Below are positions 1 through 9,099 of a stretch of 43,431 bases of DNA, piece by piece. The notes below the pieces were generated by a model that was not told where the DNA came from, did not search any database, and saw nothing but the letters and a program-made list of their open reading frames with translations. The stretch is taken from NCBI GenBank assembly GCA_001443525.1, contig LKPX01000028.1, positions 1 to 43,431 on the forward strand. The letters are read 5' to 3'. How positions within the stretch are numbered: position 1 is the first letter of the stretch; each line of letters begins with the position of its first letter. This stretch comes from Desulfobacteraceae bacterium RAAP-1. GTDB lineage: Bacteria; Desulfobacterota; Desulfobacteria; Desulfobacterales; Desulfatirhabdiaceae. The position numbers and the translations under genes are program-made.

Positions 1-32
1 GCTTTGAGTGCTTTTTCAATCAGTGGTGTCAT
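1..32 (-). CDS. 5' end of an unidentified gene, cut by the window edge
   Basis: On the minus strand an ATG at 32-30 opens a frame reading MTPLIEKALK before the window ends. It is preceded, five to six bases upstream, by a clear AGGAGA ribosome binding site (minus strand of about 38-44), which is the main reason to believe it is a real start. Ten residues are too few to assign a family. The gene would be divergent from the U32-family gene at 363. Confidence 0.55.
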   Translation of the reverse strand, partial: MTPLIEKALK

Positions 33-362
33 GCGAAATCTCCTGTCGTTGGGTATCAGGTTCCGTGAAATAGGGCTATAGAATGATTAGATGCGGGCGA
101 AGCCTCTGGCGCAGGGTTGTTCCTGGTATAACGGGATGCCCTCAATCTGCGTTTGCGGCATAAACCCGGAAAATTCTTATCAGTCTGAAAAATGGGAGTC
201 AACAAGAATCGCTAAACCTTCCGAAAAGGAATCACGACATGGTCCCTGCAGCCATGTCTAAACGATGATTATGGCCGTTGGTTGTTTTTGGGTTCACTAT
301 TCGAATTGTCGGCGTCGAAACACTGTCTGGACGAAACGCGGAGAATTTGATACATAACCATC
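33..362. other. Divergent intergenic region with no gene seen
   Basis: This stretch separates the leftward partial gene from the rightward U32-family gene, so it should carry promoters in both directions. I see the ribosome binding site of the leftward gene at its left edge. I found no -35/-10 pair of good quality, no strong hairpin and no believable small gene. Confidence 0.4.
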
Positions 363-2339
363 ATGGATGCTACCTCTTCGTCATTACCTCAGATATTGGC
401 GCCTGCCGGCAATAGAGCCGCTTTTCTGGCGGCGCTGGCCGCCGGTGCGGATGCGGTTTATTGTGGTTTAAAGCAGCTCTCTGCGCGTATGGAAGCCAAG
501 AATTTTACGCTGGATGAGCTGGCGGGGCTGACGGAACTGGCGCATGAAAAAAATACTCATGTTTATATCACCTTGAATACACTGCTGAAACCGGATGAAA
601 TTCATGAAGCCGGAAAGCTACTGGATTCTTTGCGTCGCTTTGTGCATCCGGATGCCCTGATCATTCAGGACCTGGCTTGGGTGGATTTGGCGGTGCAGAC
701 CGGATTTCAAGGAGAACTGCACCTTTCCACGCTGGCCAATGTGAGTTTTGGCGCGGCGCTGCCCCTGCTGTCGCGGATTCCGAAGATCCGAAGAGTGGTG
801 CTGCCCCGGGAACTTGGCGTTGACGAAATCCGGCAGATTGCCGGCGGGTGCCCTGACAATATCGGTCTGGAGGTGTTCATTCACGGTGCGTTGTGCTACG
901 GCGTATCGGGCAGATGCTACTGGAGCAGTTTTCTGGGCGGAAAAAGCGGCTTGCGGGGGCGGTGCGTCCAGCCGTGCCGGCGTCTTTATACCCAGGGACG
1001 TGCTTCAAAACGCTTTTTTTCCTGTCAGGATCTCAGTTTAGATGTTCTGGTCAAGATACTGCTGTCTATTCCTGCCGTTCGGGCCTGGAAGATTGAAGGC
1101 CGGAAAAAAAACCCGCATTATGTCTATCATACGGTCCTGGCCTATCGGATGCTCCGAGACCACGTGCAGGATGCCCACATGCGCAAGGAAGCCCTGAGCC
1201 TGTTGTCATTAGCGCTGGGCAGAACCGGGACACATTATGGATTTTTGTCCCAAAGGCCCCGTAACCCGGTTCAGGTGGATCGTCAGACCGGCTCCGGGCT
1301 TTGTGTCGGGCATGTCTCCGGAGACAGCGGCAGTCCCTGCGTCGATCTCCAGGAAGCTCTGATACCGGGTGATGTGATCCGGATCGGCTATGAAGATGAA
1401 GCCTGGCATACCACGCTTAAAATAAGTTGTCCGGCGGAGCGGAACAGCGTTTTTCCATTGCCGTCTTTTTCCGGTAAACGCCTACCGAATAAAGGTGTCT
1501 CCGTCTTTCTGACAGACCGCCGGGAGCCTGCATTGATGGAAAAAATCGCAGTCCTTGAAGCGCAAATCAGATTGTCGCCTTCCGTCTTGCCTGCTTCATC
1601 CGGCTTTCAGGCGGCTGTGTTTCGAAAGCGGCCGTCCAAAACCACAGCCGTTGATCAGCATGTGTATCGTCTGCCGCAGACAATCGGGAAGGATTTGAAA
1701 AATACAGGCTTCTGGATGTCTCTTGAATGTGTTCAGAGTATTCCCGATCCTGTGGATATCTGGTGGTGGCTGACACCGGCGCTCTGGCCCGTGGATGAAA
1801 AGGGTTTTGGGCTTCTTGTCCATCGTCTTCTGGAAAAAGGCTGCCGCAGATTCGTTCTGAATGCTCCCTGGCAGATTGTTTTTTTCCCCAACCCCGGCAA
1901 GCTGTCGTTGTGGGCGGGCCCTTTCTGCAATCTGAGCAATCCGCTGGCCATCAACAGCATGCAGGCGCTGGGGTTTTCCGGCGTCATCGTCAGCCCTGAG
2001 CTGGGGCAGCCGGATTATCTCAGCCTTCCGCTTCAGTGCTCGCTGCCTTTGGGGATGGTACTTTCCGGAAACTGGCCTCTATCTATTTCTCGGGTGCTTG
2101 CCGAAAGCCTGAAGCCGGATACCGCTTTTGACAGCCCTCGCGGTGAAAGAGCCTGGGCCAGCCATCCCGACGCCAATTACTGGATTTATCCCAATTGGAC
2201 GCTGGATTTGAAGGCTTTCCGCGGTGAACTTGAAAAGGCCGGGTACCGGAAATTCATCCATCTGACGGAACCGGTTCCGGATGGTGTCATGATGAAACAC
2301 AGACCCGGCAACTGGAACTGGAAATTGTCTCTCTTATGA
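363..2339 (+). CDS. U32-family enzyme (RlhA/TrhP-like RNA hydroxylation protein, annotated as peptidase U32)
   Basis: The 658-residue protein carries the U32 signature at about E170-S188 (core FIHGALCYGVSGRC), with cysteines C178, C185, C201 and C205 placed as in family members thought to hold an iron-sulfur cluster. The N-terminal half is a TIM-barrel-like region beginning ILAPAGN. Length is close to E. coli RlhA (about 650 residues), which hydroxylates a 23S rRNA cytidine; the shorter TrhP acts on tRNA. True peptidase activity is shown for few members, so an RNA-modification role is the better inference, but the substrate is not readable from sequence. No good ribosome binding site precedes the ATG at 363. 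The stop overlaps the next start as ATGA, pointing to translational coupling with the nucleoside deaminase. Confidence 0.85.
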   Translation: MDATSSSLPQILAPAGNRAAFLAALAAGADAVYCGLKQLSARMEAKNFTLDELAGLTELAHEKNTHVYITLNTLLKPDEIHEAGKLLDSLRRFVHPDALIIQDLAWVDLAVQTGFQGELHLSTLANVSFGAALPLLSRIPKIRRVVLPRELGVDEIRQIAGGCPDNIGLEVFIHGALCYGVSGRCYWSSFLGGKSGLRGRCVQPCRRLYTQGRASKRFFSCQDLSLDVLVKILLSIPAVRAWKIEGRKKNPHYVYHTVLAYRMLRDHVQDAHMRKEALSLLSLALGRTGTHYGFLSQRPRNPVQVDRQTGSGLCVGHVSGDSGSPCVDLQEALIPGDVIRIGYEDEAWHTTLKISCPAERNSVFPLPSFSGKRLPNKGVSVFLTDRREPALMEKIAVLEAQIRLSPSVLPASSGFQAAVFRKRPSKTTAVDQHVYRLPQTIGKDLKNTGFWMSLECVQSIPDPVDIWWWLTPALWPVDEKGFGLLVHRLLEKGCRRFVLNAPWQIVFFPNPGKLSLWAGPFCNLSNPLAINSMQALGFSGVIVSPELGQPDYLSLPLQCSLPLGMVLSGNWPLSISRVLAESLKPDTAFDSPRGERAWASHPDANYWIYPNWTLDLKAFRGELEKAGYRKFIHLTEPVPDGVMMKHRPGNWNWKLSLL

Positions 2340-2917
2340 CACATGCCTGTTTTATGGAAAAAGCGCTGACGGAAGCAAATCTGGCTTACAGCCGGGGGGA
2401 ATTTCCGGTCGGCTGTGTGATTGTTCATGAAAACCGTATTGTCGCAACAGGCTCCCGGCAGGGAACTGTCGCCGGAAATCCGGTCAGCGAAACCGATCAT
2501 GCTGAAATACTGGCGTTGAAGCAGCTGGAACGCATCGAAATGCCGGTCGATCGCTGTCAACTCACCCTCTACAGCACGCTGGAACCCTGCCTGATGTGCT
2601 GGGGCGCTATTCTGATCAGCGGTATCCGCAGCGTCGTATATGCGTATGAAGACATCATGGGCGGCGGCACCCGGTGTGATCTGGCGAATCTTCCGCAGTT
2701 GTACTCCGGCCAACCCGTTACGCTGGTGCGTCATATGCTTCGCAAGCAGAGCCGTGATTTGTTCAAACGCTATTTTTCAAACCCGGACAATGTTTATTGG
2801 AAAGACAGTCTGCTGGCCAGATATACCCTGGATCCGGCCTGCGATTTTGAAAAAAACGATCTTATGGTTGGGGACGATCACTCCAGTCATGTTCGTTTAC
2901 GCAATCATCAGATTTAA
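2336..2917 (+). CDS. Nucleoside/cytidine deaminase-family protein (TadA-like fold)
   Basis: The 193-residue protein has both zinc motifs of the cytidine/deoxycytidylate deaminase superfamily: H55-A-E57, where E57 is the proton shuttle, and P84-C-L-M-C88. The N-terminal GEFPVGCVIV stretch resembles TadA and guanine deaminases. The C-terminal 90 residues differ from the short tail of TadA (MGGG after the zinc site, then a long extension), so I call it a nucleoside deaminase rather than the essential tRNA A34 deaminase. It starts inside the stop codon of the U32 gene (ATGA), so the two are probably co-translated. If the U32 partner acts on RNA, this enzyme may act on RNA or on modified-base salvage; that is inference. 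Confidence 0.85.
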   Translation: MTHACFMEKALTEANLAYSRGEFPVGCVIVHENRIVATGSRQGTVAGNPVSETDHAEILALKQLERIEMPVDRCQLTLYSTLEPCLMCWGAILISGIRSVVYAYEDIMGGGTRCDLANLPQLYSGQPVTLVRHMLRKQSRDLFKRYFSNPDNVYWKDSLLARYTLDPACDFEKNDLMVGDDHSSHVRLRNHQI

Positions 2918-2968
2918 ATCGCAAAAAAAACGTTGATATGGGGATTTGAATCGCATATTATCCAAAGT

Positions 2969-4108
2969 ATGATCGAACGTCTGTTAAAACAGTTATTGCT
3001 TCAAAAACTTGGCAGCAGAAAAGCTCTGATCATTCAGGGTGCACGACAAACCGGAAAAACAACCCTGCTACATCAGATATTCAACCAAATCCCTCATGTG
3101 TTATGGTTGAACGCTGACGAAGCGGATACCCGGGCCATTTTCGAGAACAGTTCATCCACCCGCATGAAAGCGCTTTTTGCCGGTTATGATGTGTTAGTGG
3201 TTGATGAAGCCCAGCGGATCCGTGAAGTGGGGTTGAAATTCAAGCTGATCACCGATCAGATTCCTCAACTGCAATTGGTTGCTACGGGTTCTTCGGCCTT
3301 TGAACTGGCCAATCAGATACAGGAACCGCTGACAGGCAGAAAGTGGGAATATCAGCTCTATCCCCTCTCATTTGAAGAAATGGCCCGCCACCATGGCGCC
3401 ATGGAAGAAAAACGGTTGCTGCCTCACCGCCTGGTATTTGGATATTATCCGGAAGTGGTGACATCCGCCGGCAACGAAAAAGAAATCCTCCGGCAGCTTT
3501 CCGACAGCTATCTGTACAAGGATATCCTGATGTGGGAAAACATCAAGAAACCGGAGAAACTGGTTCATCTGATGCAGGCACTCGCCTTTCAACTGGGAAA
3601 TGAAGTATCTTACAGTGAGCTTGGAAAAACCCTGCGAATGGATCATCAAACCGTTGAGAAATACATTCAGTTGCTGGAAAAAACCTATGTCATTTTTCGA
3701 TTGGGCGCATTCAGCCGGAATCTGAGAAAAGAGCTGAAATGCAGCCGAAAAATTTATTTTTATGACAATGGTATCCGTAATGCATTAATCGCTAGTTTCA
3801 ATTTACTTGAAATGAGATCGGATATCGGGAGTCTCTGGGAAAATTTCTTAATCAGCGAACGAATCAAAGCGCTTCACTACCACCGATTGTGGGTGAATTC
3901 CTGGTTTTGGCGCACGCAGGATCAGCAGGAAATTGACTATCTGGAAGAACGGGACGGAAAGCTCCATGCCTGGGAATTCAAGTGGAATCCCAATCTCAGA
4001 CCACGTCTGTCTAAAACTTTCGCCAAAGCCTATCCAGATCATGAATTCAACGTCATCACACCGGACAATTTCGAAGATTTTATCTGCATGGATATACAGC
4101 CGTCATAA
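2969..4108 (+). CDS. AAA_14 / DUF4143 ATPase
   Basis: A 379-residue protein from the ATG at 2969 (MIERLLKQLL), the usual family start; a TTG at 2933 would add 12 residues and is less likely. Walker A is GARQTGKT (residues 24-31), Walker B is VLVVDEAQ (75-82), and a sensor-like TGSS lies near 107-110. The C-terminal DUF4143 half contains EIDYLE followed by WEFKW, a pattern like the acidic/lysine core of PD-(D/E)XK folds seen in this family. These proteins are common, patchily distributed and of unsettled role; several are thought to be accessory or toxin-antitoxin-like. It sits 51 bases after the deaminase and 61 bases before nhaB, with no obvious functional tie to either. Confidence 0.85.
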   Translation: MIERLLKQLLLQKLGSRKALIIQGARQTGKTTLLHQIFNQIPHVLWLNADEADTRAIFENSSSTRMKALFAGYDVLVVDEAQRIREVGLKFKLITDQIPQLQLVATGSSAFELANQIQEPLTGRKWEYQLYPLSFEEMARHHGAMEEKRLLPHRLVFGYYPEVVTSAGNEKEILRQLSDSYLYKDILMWENIKKPEKLVHLMQALAFQLGNEVSYSELGKTLRMDHQTVEKYIQLLEKTYVIFRLGAFSRNLRKELKCSRKIYFYDNGIRNALIASFNLLEMRSDIGSLWENFLISERIKALHYHRLWVNSWFWRTQDQQEIDYLEERDGKLHAWEFKWNPNLRPRLSKTFAKAYPDHEFNVITPDNFEDFICMDIQPS

Positions 4109-4169
4109 ATGGAACATTGACAGCAATTAGAAATCGAACTGCTGAGTGTTTTCTGGATAAGGAAACTTC

Positions 4170-5792
4170 ATGTCGAACTCGTTTATGAGAGCTTTTGCCC
4201 GCAACTTTTTGGGAAACGCGCCAGGGTGGTATAAATGGACGATCATCGCCTTTCTGCTTGCCAATCCCGTTTTGTTTTACACTATCGGGCCGTTTATTAC
4301 CGGCTGGGTGCTCATCGGCGAATTCATCTTTACCCTGGCTATGGCCTTAAAGTGTTATCCCCTGCCTGCAGGAGGTATCCTGACGTTTGAGGCGGTAGCC
4401 ATCGGCATGACCCATCCGGCGGCGGTCTATCATGAGACGTTGAAAAACTTCGAGGTTATTCTGCTGCTTGTCTTCATGGTGGCCGGTATCTTCTTTATGA
4501 AGGATTTTCTGCAATTTACGTTTACCCGCATACTGGTCCGGGTTCGATCAAAAATTTTGATTTCATTTCTTTTCTGCTTTATCGGCGCCTTTCTGTCAGC
4601 CTTTCTGGACGCCCTGACCGTAACCGCCGTGATCATTGCGGTGGCCTACGCATTTTACGATGTTTACCATCGTTTTGTTTCGGGTATGGATATGCAGTCT
4701 GCTCACGATTTGACCAGTGATAAGACGCTCAAGGATGTCCAGCAGCAGGAACTGAAAGAATTTCGAGGTTTTCTCAGGAATCTCATGATGCATGGAGCCG
4801 TGGGGACCGCCCTGGGAGGCGTCTGTACACTGGTCGGAGAACCTCAGAATTTACTTATCGGCAGTGAGATGGGGTGGCGATTCGTTCCGTTTTTTATTCA
4901 TATGGCTCCGGTTTCGATGCCCGTACTGACCGTTGGTTTGTTGACCTGTGTGACAGTTGAAAAATGGAAATTGTTTGGATACGGGTCTGAAATGTCAGGA
5001 AATATCCGTTCTTATCTTCTTGAAACCGCCATAAGGATGGAATCTGAACGAGGCCGGCGGTGGACGGCGAAACTGATCGTTCAGGGCCTGACGGGAATCT
5101 GGTTGATGCTGGCGCTGGCTTTTCATCTGGCGGCGGTCGGTATCATCGGCCTGTCTGTCATTATCCTTTTAACCACGTTCAACGGCGTCGTTGAAGAACA
5201 TCAACTGGGACATGCATTCGAGGAAGCGCTGCCTTTCACCGCGCTGCTGGTGGTTTTTTTTGCCATCGTCGCCGTAATTCACGATCACCATCTGTTCTCT
5301 CCGATCATTCAGTATGTTCTCAGCCTTCGGGGTCATATGCAACTGGCGGGTTTTTATATTGCAAACGGTCTGCTGTCCATGATTTCCGACAATGTTTTTG
5401 TCGCGACGGTTTATATCTCGGAAACCAAGATGCATATGGCGGAACTTTTGGGCCATATCCCCGATATCGGCATGAGCGGCGCGCAGCTCATGGATAGATT
5501 GACCAATTCTCATGGCATTCGAAGTGATGTGCTGGCGCTTATGCCACAGCATGCCGCAGAACAGGTCAGAATCATTATGCATCAATTTGACAATCTGGCG
5601 GTGGCGATCAATACCGGCACCAACATCCCGAGTATTGCGACCCCCAACGGTCAGGCCGCCTTTCTTTTTCTTCTGACGTCGGCTCTGGCGCCGGCCATTC
5701 GTTTGAGCTACGGCCGGATGGTCATGCAGGCATTGCCTTATACCATCAGCATGAGTATTACCGGTTTACTGGCTACCTGTTTTTTTTTGTAA
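4170..5792 (+). CDS. nhaB: Sodium/proton antiporter NhaB
   Basis: The 540-residue inner-membrane protein is NhaB throughout: it begins with the family-typical [14 protein letters not shown] segment, and the conserved [16 protein letters not shown] stretch lies near 214-230. About twelve hydrophobic segments are visible. NhaB exports Na+ in exchange for H+ and helps cytoplasmic sodium and pH balance. E. coli NhaB is 513 residues, so this one is slightly long. An AAGGAA ribosome binding site lies about seven bases before the ATG. The next genes encode an electron-transfer flavoprotein 72 bases downstream on the same strand, so co-transcription is possible but not shown. Confidence 0.95.
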   Translation: MSNSFMRAFARNFLGNAPGWYKWTIIAFLLANPVLFYTIGPFITGWVLIGEFIFTLAMALKCYPLPAGGILTFEAVAIGMTHPAAVYHETLKNFEVILLLVFMVAGIFFMKDFLQFTFTRILVRVRSKILISFLFCFIGAFLSAFLDALTVTAVIIAVAYAFYDVYHRFVSGMDMQSAHDLTSDKTLKDVQQQELKEFRGFLRNLMMHGAVGTALGGVCTLVGEPQNLLIGSEMGWRFVPFFIHMAPVSMPVLTVGLLTCVTVEKWKLFGYGSEMSGNIRSYLLETAIRMESERGRRWTAKLIVQGLTGIWLMLALAFHLAAVGIIGLSVIILLTTFNGVVEEHQLGHAFEEALPFTALLVVFFAIVAVIHDHHLFSPIIQYVLSLRGHMQLAGFYIANGLLSMISDNVFVATVYISETKMHMAELLGHIPDIGMSGAQLMDRLTNSHGIRSDVLALMPQHAAEQVRIIMHQFDNLAVAINTGTNIPSIATPNGQAAFLFLLTSALAPAIRLSYGRMVMQALPYTISMSITGLLATCFFL

Positions 5793-5864
5793 TCTCACAA
5801 AACATTGCGGTATATATAACCATAACTTTTCTGTGGGTTGTTTGAAATATATGGATTTGTACAT

Positions 5865-6638
5865 ATGAACATTCTGGTGTGCGTCAAACAGGTGCTGGCC
5901 GCAGCCGTTCGGATTTTTCCGGATGCCGATAGCCATTGGATTTGCAGCGAGTCGGACGAATACGTTATGAACCGGTTCGATGAATTTGCGGTTGAAGCAG
6001 CGCTGCTGCTGCGGGAAACAATGCCGGCCGGTCGCGTTGATGTCATTTCTGTCGGACCGGAGCGGGCTGAAGCCGTTATCCGAAGAGCGATGGGGATGGG
6101 TGCGGACAATGGCATTCATGTGGTTACGGAAACTCATGGCTATATGGATCCCGCGTTTACCGCGGCCCTGATGGCCGCATACGTTCGGAATCGGGACTAT
6201 GATCTGATTCTGACCGGTGTTATGTCCGAGGATGACATGAATGGCCAAACAGGTCCCATGATGGCAGAGATGCTTTGTCTGCCTTGTGCGACGGCTGTCA
6301 TTCACATGGAGATGCTGGGAGCATCCGCGGTGTATGTGGAGCGGGAGATGGAAGGCGGTGTGCGGGATGCTCTCGAAATCCAGCTTCCGGCGCTGCTGAG
6401 CGTTCAAAGCGGCATCCATCAGCCCCGGTACCCGTCACTTTCCAGAATGCTTCGCGCCAACCGGCATTCCATCGAGATGATCCGGGCGGAATTTCCGGAT
6501 GTGCCGACTTCTGCTGTGCATGTGGCGCGGACGGCGTTTCCCGGCAAAATCCGTGCGGGATGTTTTCTTGAAGGCAGCGCATCGGAAAAAGCTGCCCGGC
6601 TTTTGAAAATTCTGCAGGCGCGTTTACTGATCCGCTGA
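5865..6638 (+). CDS. etfB: Electron transfer flavoprotein, beta subunit
   Basis: From the ATG at 5865 (MNILVCVKQV) the product is 257 residues, the usual EtfB length; an upstream in-frame start at 5838 would add a nine-residue non-conserved leader. Family landmarks are NRFDEFAVEAALLLRE (nucleotide-binding region), VISVGPERAEAVIRRAMGMGAD and GQTGPMMAEMLCLPCATAV. EtfB pairs with EtfA to carry electrons from acyl-CoA dehydrogenases and related flavoenzymes to the membrane quinone pool. EtfA follows after 12 bases. No dehydrogenase or ETF:quinone oxidoreductase is adjacent; an acyl-CoA dehydrogenase lies 31 kb away at 38264, which could be a client. Confidence 0.93.
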   Translation: MNILVCVKQVLAAAVRIFPDADSHWICSESDEYVMNRFDEFAVEAALLLRETMPAGRVDVISVGPERAEAVIRRAMGMGADNGIHVVTETHGYMDPAFTAALMAAYVRNRDYDLILTGVMSEDDMNGQTGPMMAEMLCLPCATAVIHMEMLGASAVYVEREMEGGVRDALEIQLPALLSVQSGIHQPRYPSLSRMLRANRHSIEMIRAEFPDVPTSAVHVARTAFPGKIRAGCFLEGSASEKAARLLKILQARLLIR

Positions 6639-6650
6639 GGAAGACAGATT

Positions 6651-7628
6651 ATGAACTCTTTGATTGTTGTCATTGCCGAACATGCCGACGGGCAAATCCG
6701 TCCGATCACCTATGAACTGGTAGCCTGCGCACGCCGACTGCAGCGTCTGCAGCCGGCCGATATCCGGATTGTTGTATTAAGCGATCCGGTTGAAACACTG
6801 GCCGAAACGCTTTCGCAGAAAACAGGGCTTCCTGTGGACGCCATCCGTGTTCCGCATCTGACAGGATATCATGGTGACGTGTATCGAAGTGTTCTGGCGA
6901 AATTTCTCAAAGATTTACAGCCCCGATATGTCTGTACGGCCCATACCTCCCAGGGGCTGGATTTTGCGCCAGGGCTTGCGATTCGGTTGGGAGCGGCTTG
7001 TATCACAGGCGTTGAGGCCGTCACAGAAATCAACGGGGATATTTGCTTTACGCGCCGTATCTGCGGCGGAAAACTTGTTGCCGATATGGTTACGGACCAT
7101 CCTCAGAGGGTGCTGTCCATTCTTCCCGGCAGTTTTAGTGCGGATGCTTCCGAAGCCGTGGAGCCAGGTGCTGTTTTCTGCAAAACGGCGACATCGACTA
7201 CCCCTGTCCGCAGTATTTCCCGCGGCATTCTGCGCAGCAGCGTGAAAGCTTCCGGCATCATGGAAGCGGATGTCATTGTCGCTGCAGGTCGCGGCGTGGG
7301 AGACAAGGACAATCTGGAACTTATATTCCGTATGGCCGCCTTGTTTTCAGGTTCTGCCGTTGCCGGATCGCGGATTGTGTGCGATATGGGCTGGCTCGAC
7401 TATGCCCAGCAGGTCGGTGTTACCGGTTTTACCGTGCAGCCGTCTCTTTATATTGCCTGCGGGATATCCGGCGCCATTCAGCATGTATCCGGCATGAGGG
7501 CTTCCGGATTCATCGTCGCCATCAATTCGGATCCCAATGCCGCAATTTTCAACGTTTCCGATGTGTGCATTGTGGAAGATATGCTGACGTTTATACCGCT
7601 GTTTATTGAAACTGCCCAACATCAGTGA
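6651..7628 (+). CDS. etfA: Electron transfer flavoprotein, alpha subunit
   Basis: The 325-residue protein has the N-terminal ETF domain and the conserved C-terminal FAD-binding domain: AGRGVGDKDNLELI, then GSRIVCDMGW, QQVGVTG, LYIACGISGAIQHVSGM and IVAINSDPNAAIF. FAD bound here receives electrons through EtfB. In most EtfA proteins the motif is QVGQTGK; here it reads QVGVTGF, so both a glutamine and a lysine next to the flavin are replaced. A ribosome binding site (GAGGAAG, about ten bases upstream) fits the ATG at 6651. EtfB is 12 bases upstream, forming a two-gene unit that ends just before the repeat at 7649. Confidence 0.93.
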   Translation: MNSLIVVIAEHADGQIRPITYELVACARRLQRLQPADIRIVVLSDPVETLAETLSQKTGLPVDAIRVPHLTGYHGDVYRSVLAKFLKDLQPRYVCTAHTSQGLDFAPGLAIRLGAACITGVEAVTEINGDICFTRRICGGKLVADMVTDHPQRVLSILPGSFSADASEAVEPGAVFCKTATSTTPVRSISRGILRSSVKASGIMEADVIVAAGRGVGDKDNLELIFRMAALFSGSAVAGSRIVCDMGWLDYAQQVGVTGFTVQPSLYIACGISGAIQHVSGMRASGFIVAINSDPNAAIFNVSDVCIVEDMLTFIPLFIETAQHQ

Positions 7629-7648
7629 GTTGTTTTCTGCGAAAGCTA

Positions 7649-7798
7649 ACGGCTTCGTAAAAAGTCCGGATGCTGCGTGCGCTGCATCCTTCGTCGTTGC
7701 GGCGTACCCAAAAGTACGCCTCACTCCTTGCGGATTTGCGCGCCTTGCCCGTGAACTTTTTACAAAGCCGTCCCAAAATCGATTTTTAAGAAGCCATC
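7649..7798 (+). repeat. Dispersed intergenic palindromic element, copy A
   Basis: A roughly 120-base core begins ACGGCTTCGTAAAAAGT and ends ACTTTTTACAAAGCCGT, so the ends are imperfect inverted repeats of about 17 bases; a further arm follows to 7798. The reverse complement of 27633-27783 matches it along its whole length, including TGCATCCTTCGTCGTTGC and TTTGCGCGCCTTGCC. It carries no transposase. It resembles a MITE-like or REP-like non-coding element. It lies just after etfA and could also act as a transcript-end structure. Confidence 0.85.
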
Positions 7799-8170
7799 CA
7801 AGCTGGCCGCCACATAAAAATCCACATGGCAGTGCTCAGGCCGCTGTTAATACCGAAGTCAAGATATTGAAGGCTTTTCGGCATCAGTTCACCCTTTCAT
7901 CACCTTTTCCCTTACATCATCTTCACATCTCTGACGTCGCAGTCCCTTGATCTACCTTGTGAGGTCACCATTGTTTTTTATGTTGACATCATAATGTGGA
8001 TTTAATAAATGGATAATTCAAATGTTCATTTAAAACTGTGGATTGGCGAATAGAGAGATGGATATTATTAAATCTGCCTGCTGTTTTTCAGGCAGCAGAT
8101 GATATGCAATGAACAAATTTTTACATAAAAACGGCACAATTGTTGCTGGGGATCTGGGAAATCGTATTTA
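7799..8170. other. Intergenic stretch with no gene seen; weak promoter candidate
   Basis: No reading frame here shows protein family features. A TTGACA at about 7983-7988 is followed about 17 bases later by TAAATG, a weak sigma-70-like pair pointing right towards the sulfotransferase-like gene. The stretch is AT-richer than the flanking genes. Confidence 0.3.
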
Positions 8171-8276
8171 TATCGACTTTCAGAAAATTCATTTCATAAA
8201 ACACCAGAGAGGAGATAATACTGCAGTACTATCTCCGACCGATAACGCAGTGAAATGAATTTCCTGAAAAGTCCAT
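8171..8276. repeat. Nested palindrome (long hairpin/cruciform element)
   Basis: The outer arms 8171-8196 and 8250-8276 are inverted copies (left GACTTTCAGAAAATTCATTT, right reverse complement GACTTTTCAGGAAATTCATT) that differ by small changes. Inside lies a second, nearly perfect 26-base palindrome at 8211-8236 (GGAGATAATACTG, centred on CTGCAG). The element ends a few bases before the sulfotransferase-like gene and is not related in sequence to the other repeats here. A folded transcript could affect that gene's translation. Confidence 0.8.
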
Positions 8277-8304
8277 AGAATTGAAGATCAGAGAGCTTTT
8301 GAAC

Positions 8305-9015
8305 ATGAAAGGCAGTGATATGCAGATAAAATTCACCGGTAATTCGCAGGCCCGGCAACTTCACAAGATGATTATCACCGGCACCGGACGGGCAGGCACA
8401 ACGTTTCTGGTGCAGCTATTGACAGCGCTCGATGTTGAAACCGGGTTCAGGAATATTTACGAAAATGTTTATGAAAATTGTCATGCCGGCATGGAAAAAG
8501 ACATTCACGATCCATCGGCGCCGTATCTTATCAAAGATCCATCCCTGTGCGATGAACTGGCGCAGATCATTGAGTCCGGAACCTGTGTGATTGATCATGT
8601 ATTCATTCCCGTCCGTGATCTGGAGGCTGCCGCCATGAGCCGGATTTCCGTATCTCAGCAGGCCAGAAAATTTCCGAAAGGACATCTGCGGTTTCTGTTT
8701 ACAGCTACCAGAGATAAAAGAGCCGTACCCGGAGGGCTGATAGGTACGGACAACCCGGAAGAGCAGTCGCACATTCTGACGGAGAAACTATACCGTCTTA
8801 TTTATGCCATCAGCGTTTTTGATATTCCGCATACGTTTTTACATTTTCCACGAATCACCCAGGAACCTCGGTATCTGTATCAAAAGCTGACTCCTATTAT
8901 TGGTGATATGGACTATTCCCGGTTTAAACAAGCGTTTGATGATGTGGTGCGCCCGGAGCTTGTCCATGATTTTTCCCTGCCATGCCTGATGCGTCCTCAA
9001 TACGCCGGTTCCTGA
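8305..9015 (+). CDS. Sulfotransferase-like P-loop protein
   Basis: Taking the ATG at 8305 gives 236 residues; a TTG at 8281 and an ATG at 8320 are alternatives, the last with an AAGG about eight bases upstream. The N-terminal TGTGRAGTT (25-33) fits the 5'-phosphosulfate loop of PAPS-dependent sulfotransferases, and PVRDLEAAAMS, with arginine 104 and serine 112, fits the 3'-phosphate site. PYLIKDPSLC is also typical of bacterial members. The acceptor cannot be told; candidates are surface sugars, lipids or small metabolites. It stands alone between two palindromic repeats, 676 bases after etfA and 222 before the efflux operon, in AT-richer DNA, which suggests acquisition. Confidence 0.75.
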   Translation: MKGSDMQIKFTGNSQARQLHKMIITGTGRAGTTFLVQLLTALDVETGFRNIYENVYENCHAGMEKDIHDPSAPYLIKDPSLCDELAQIIESGTCVIDHVFIPVRDLEAAAMSRISVSQQARKFPKGHLRFLFTATRDKRAVPGGLIGTDNPEEQSHILTEKLYRLIYAISVFDIPHTFLHFPRITQEPRYLYQKLTPIIGDMDYSRFKQAFDDVVRPELVHDFSLPCLMRPQYAGS

Positions 9016-9099
9016 GGGCGAAAAAATGAAACGGTCAATGTCACTGAACAGCATAGTAAGTATCCATTGGTGAGTAGTTATTATGCAATCTGCACTTGA

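Noticed and set aside
7649-7798. Repeat copy A as a CRISPR array or coding frame
   Set aside because: There are no regularly spaced repeats, and the frame across it (7606-7950) merely translates the element.
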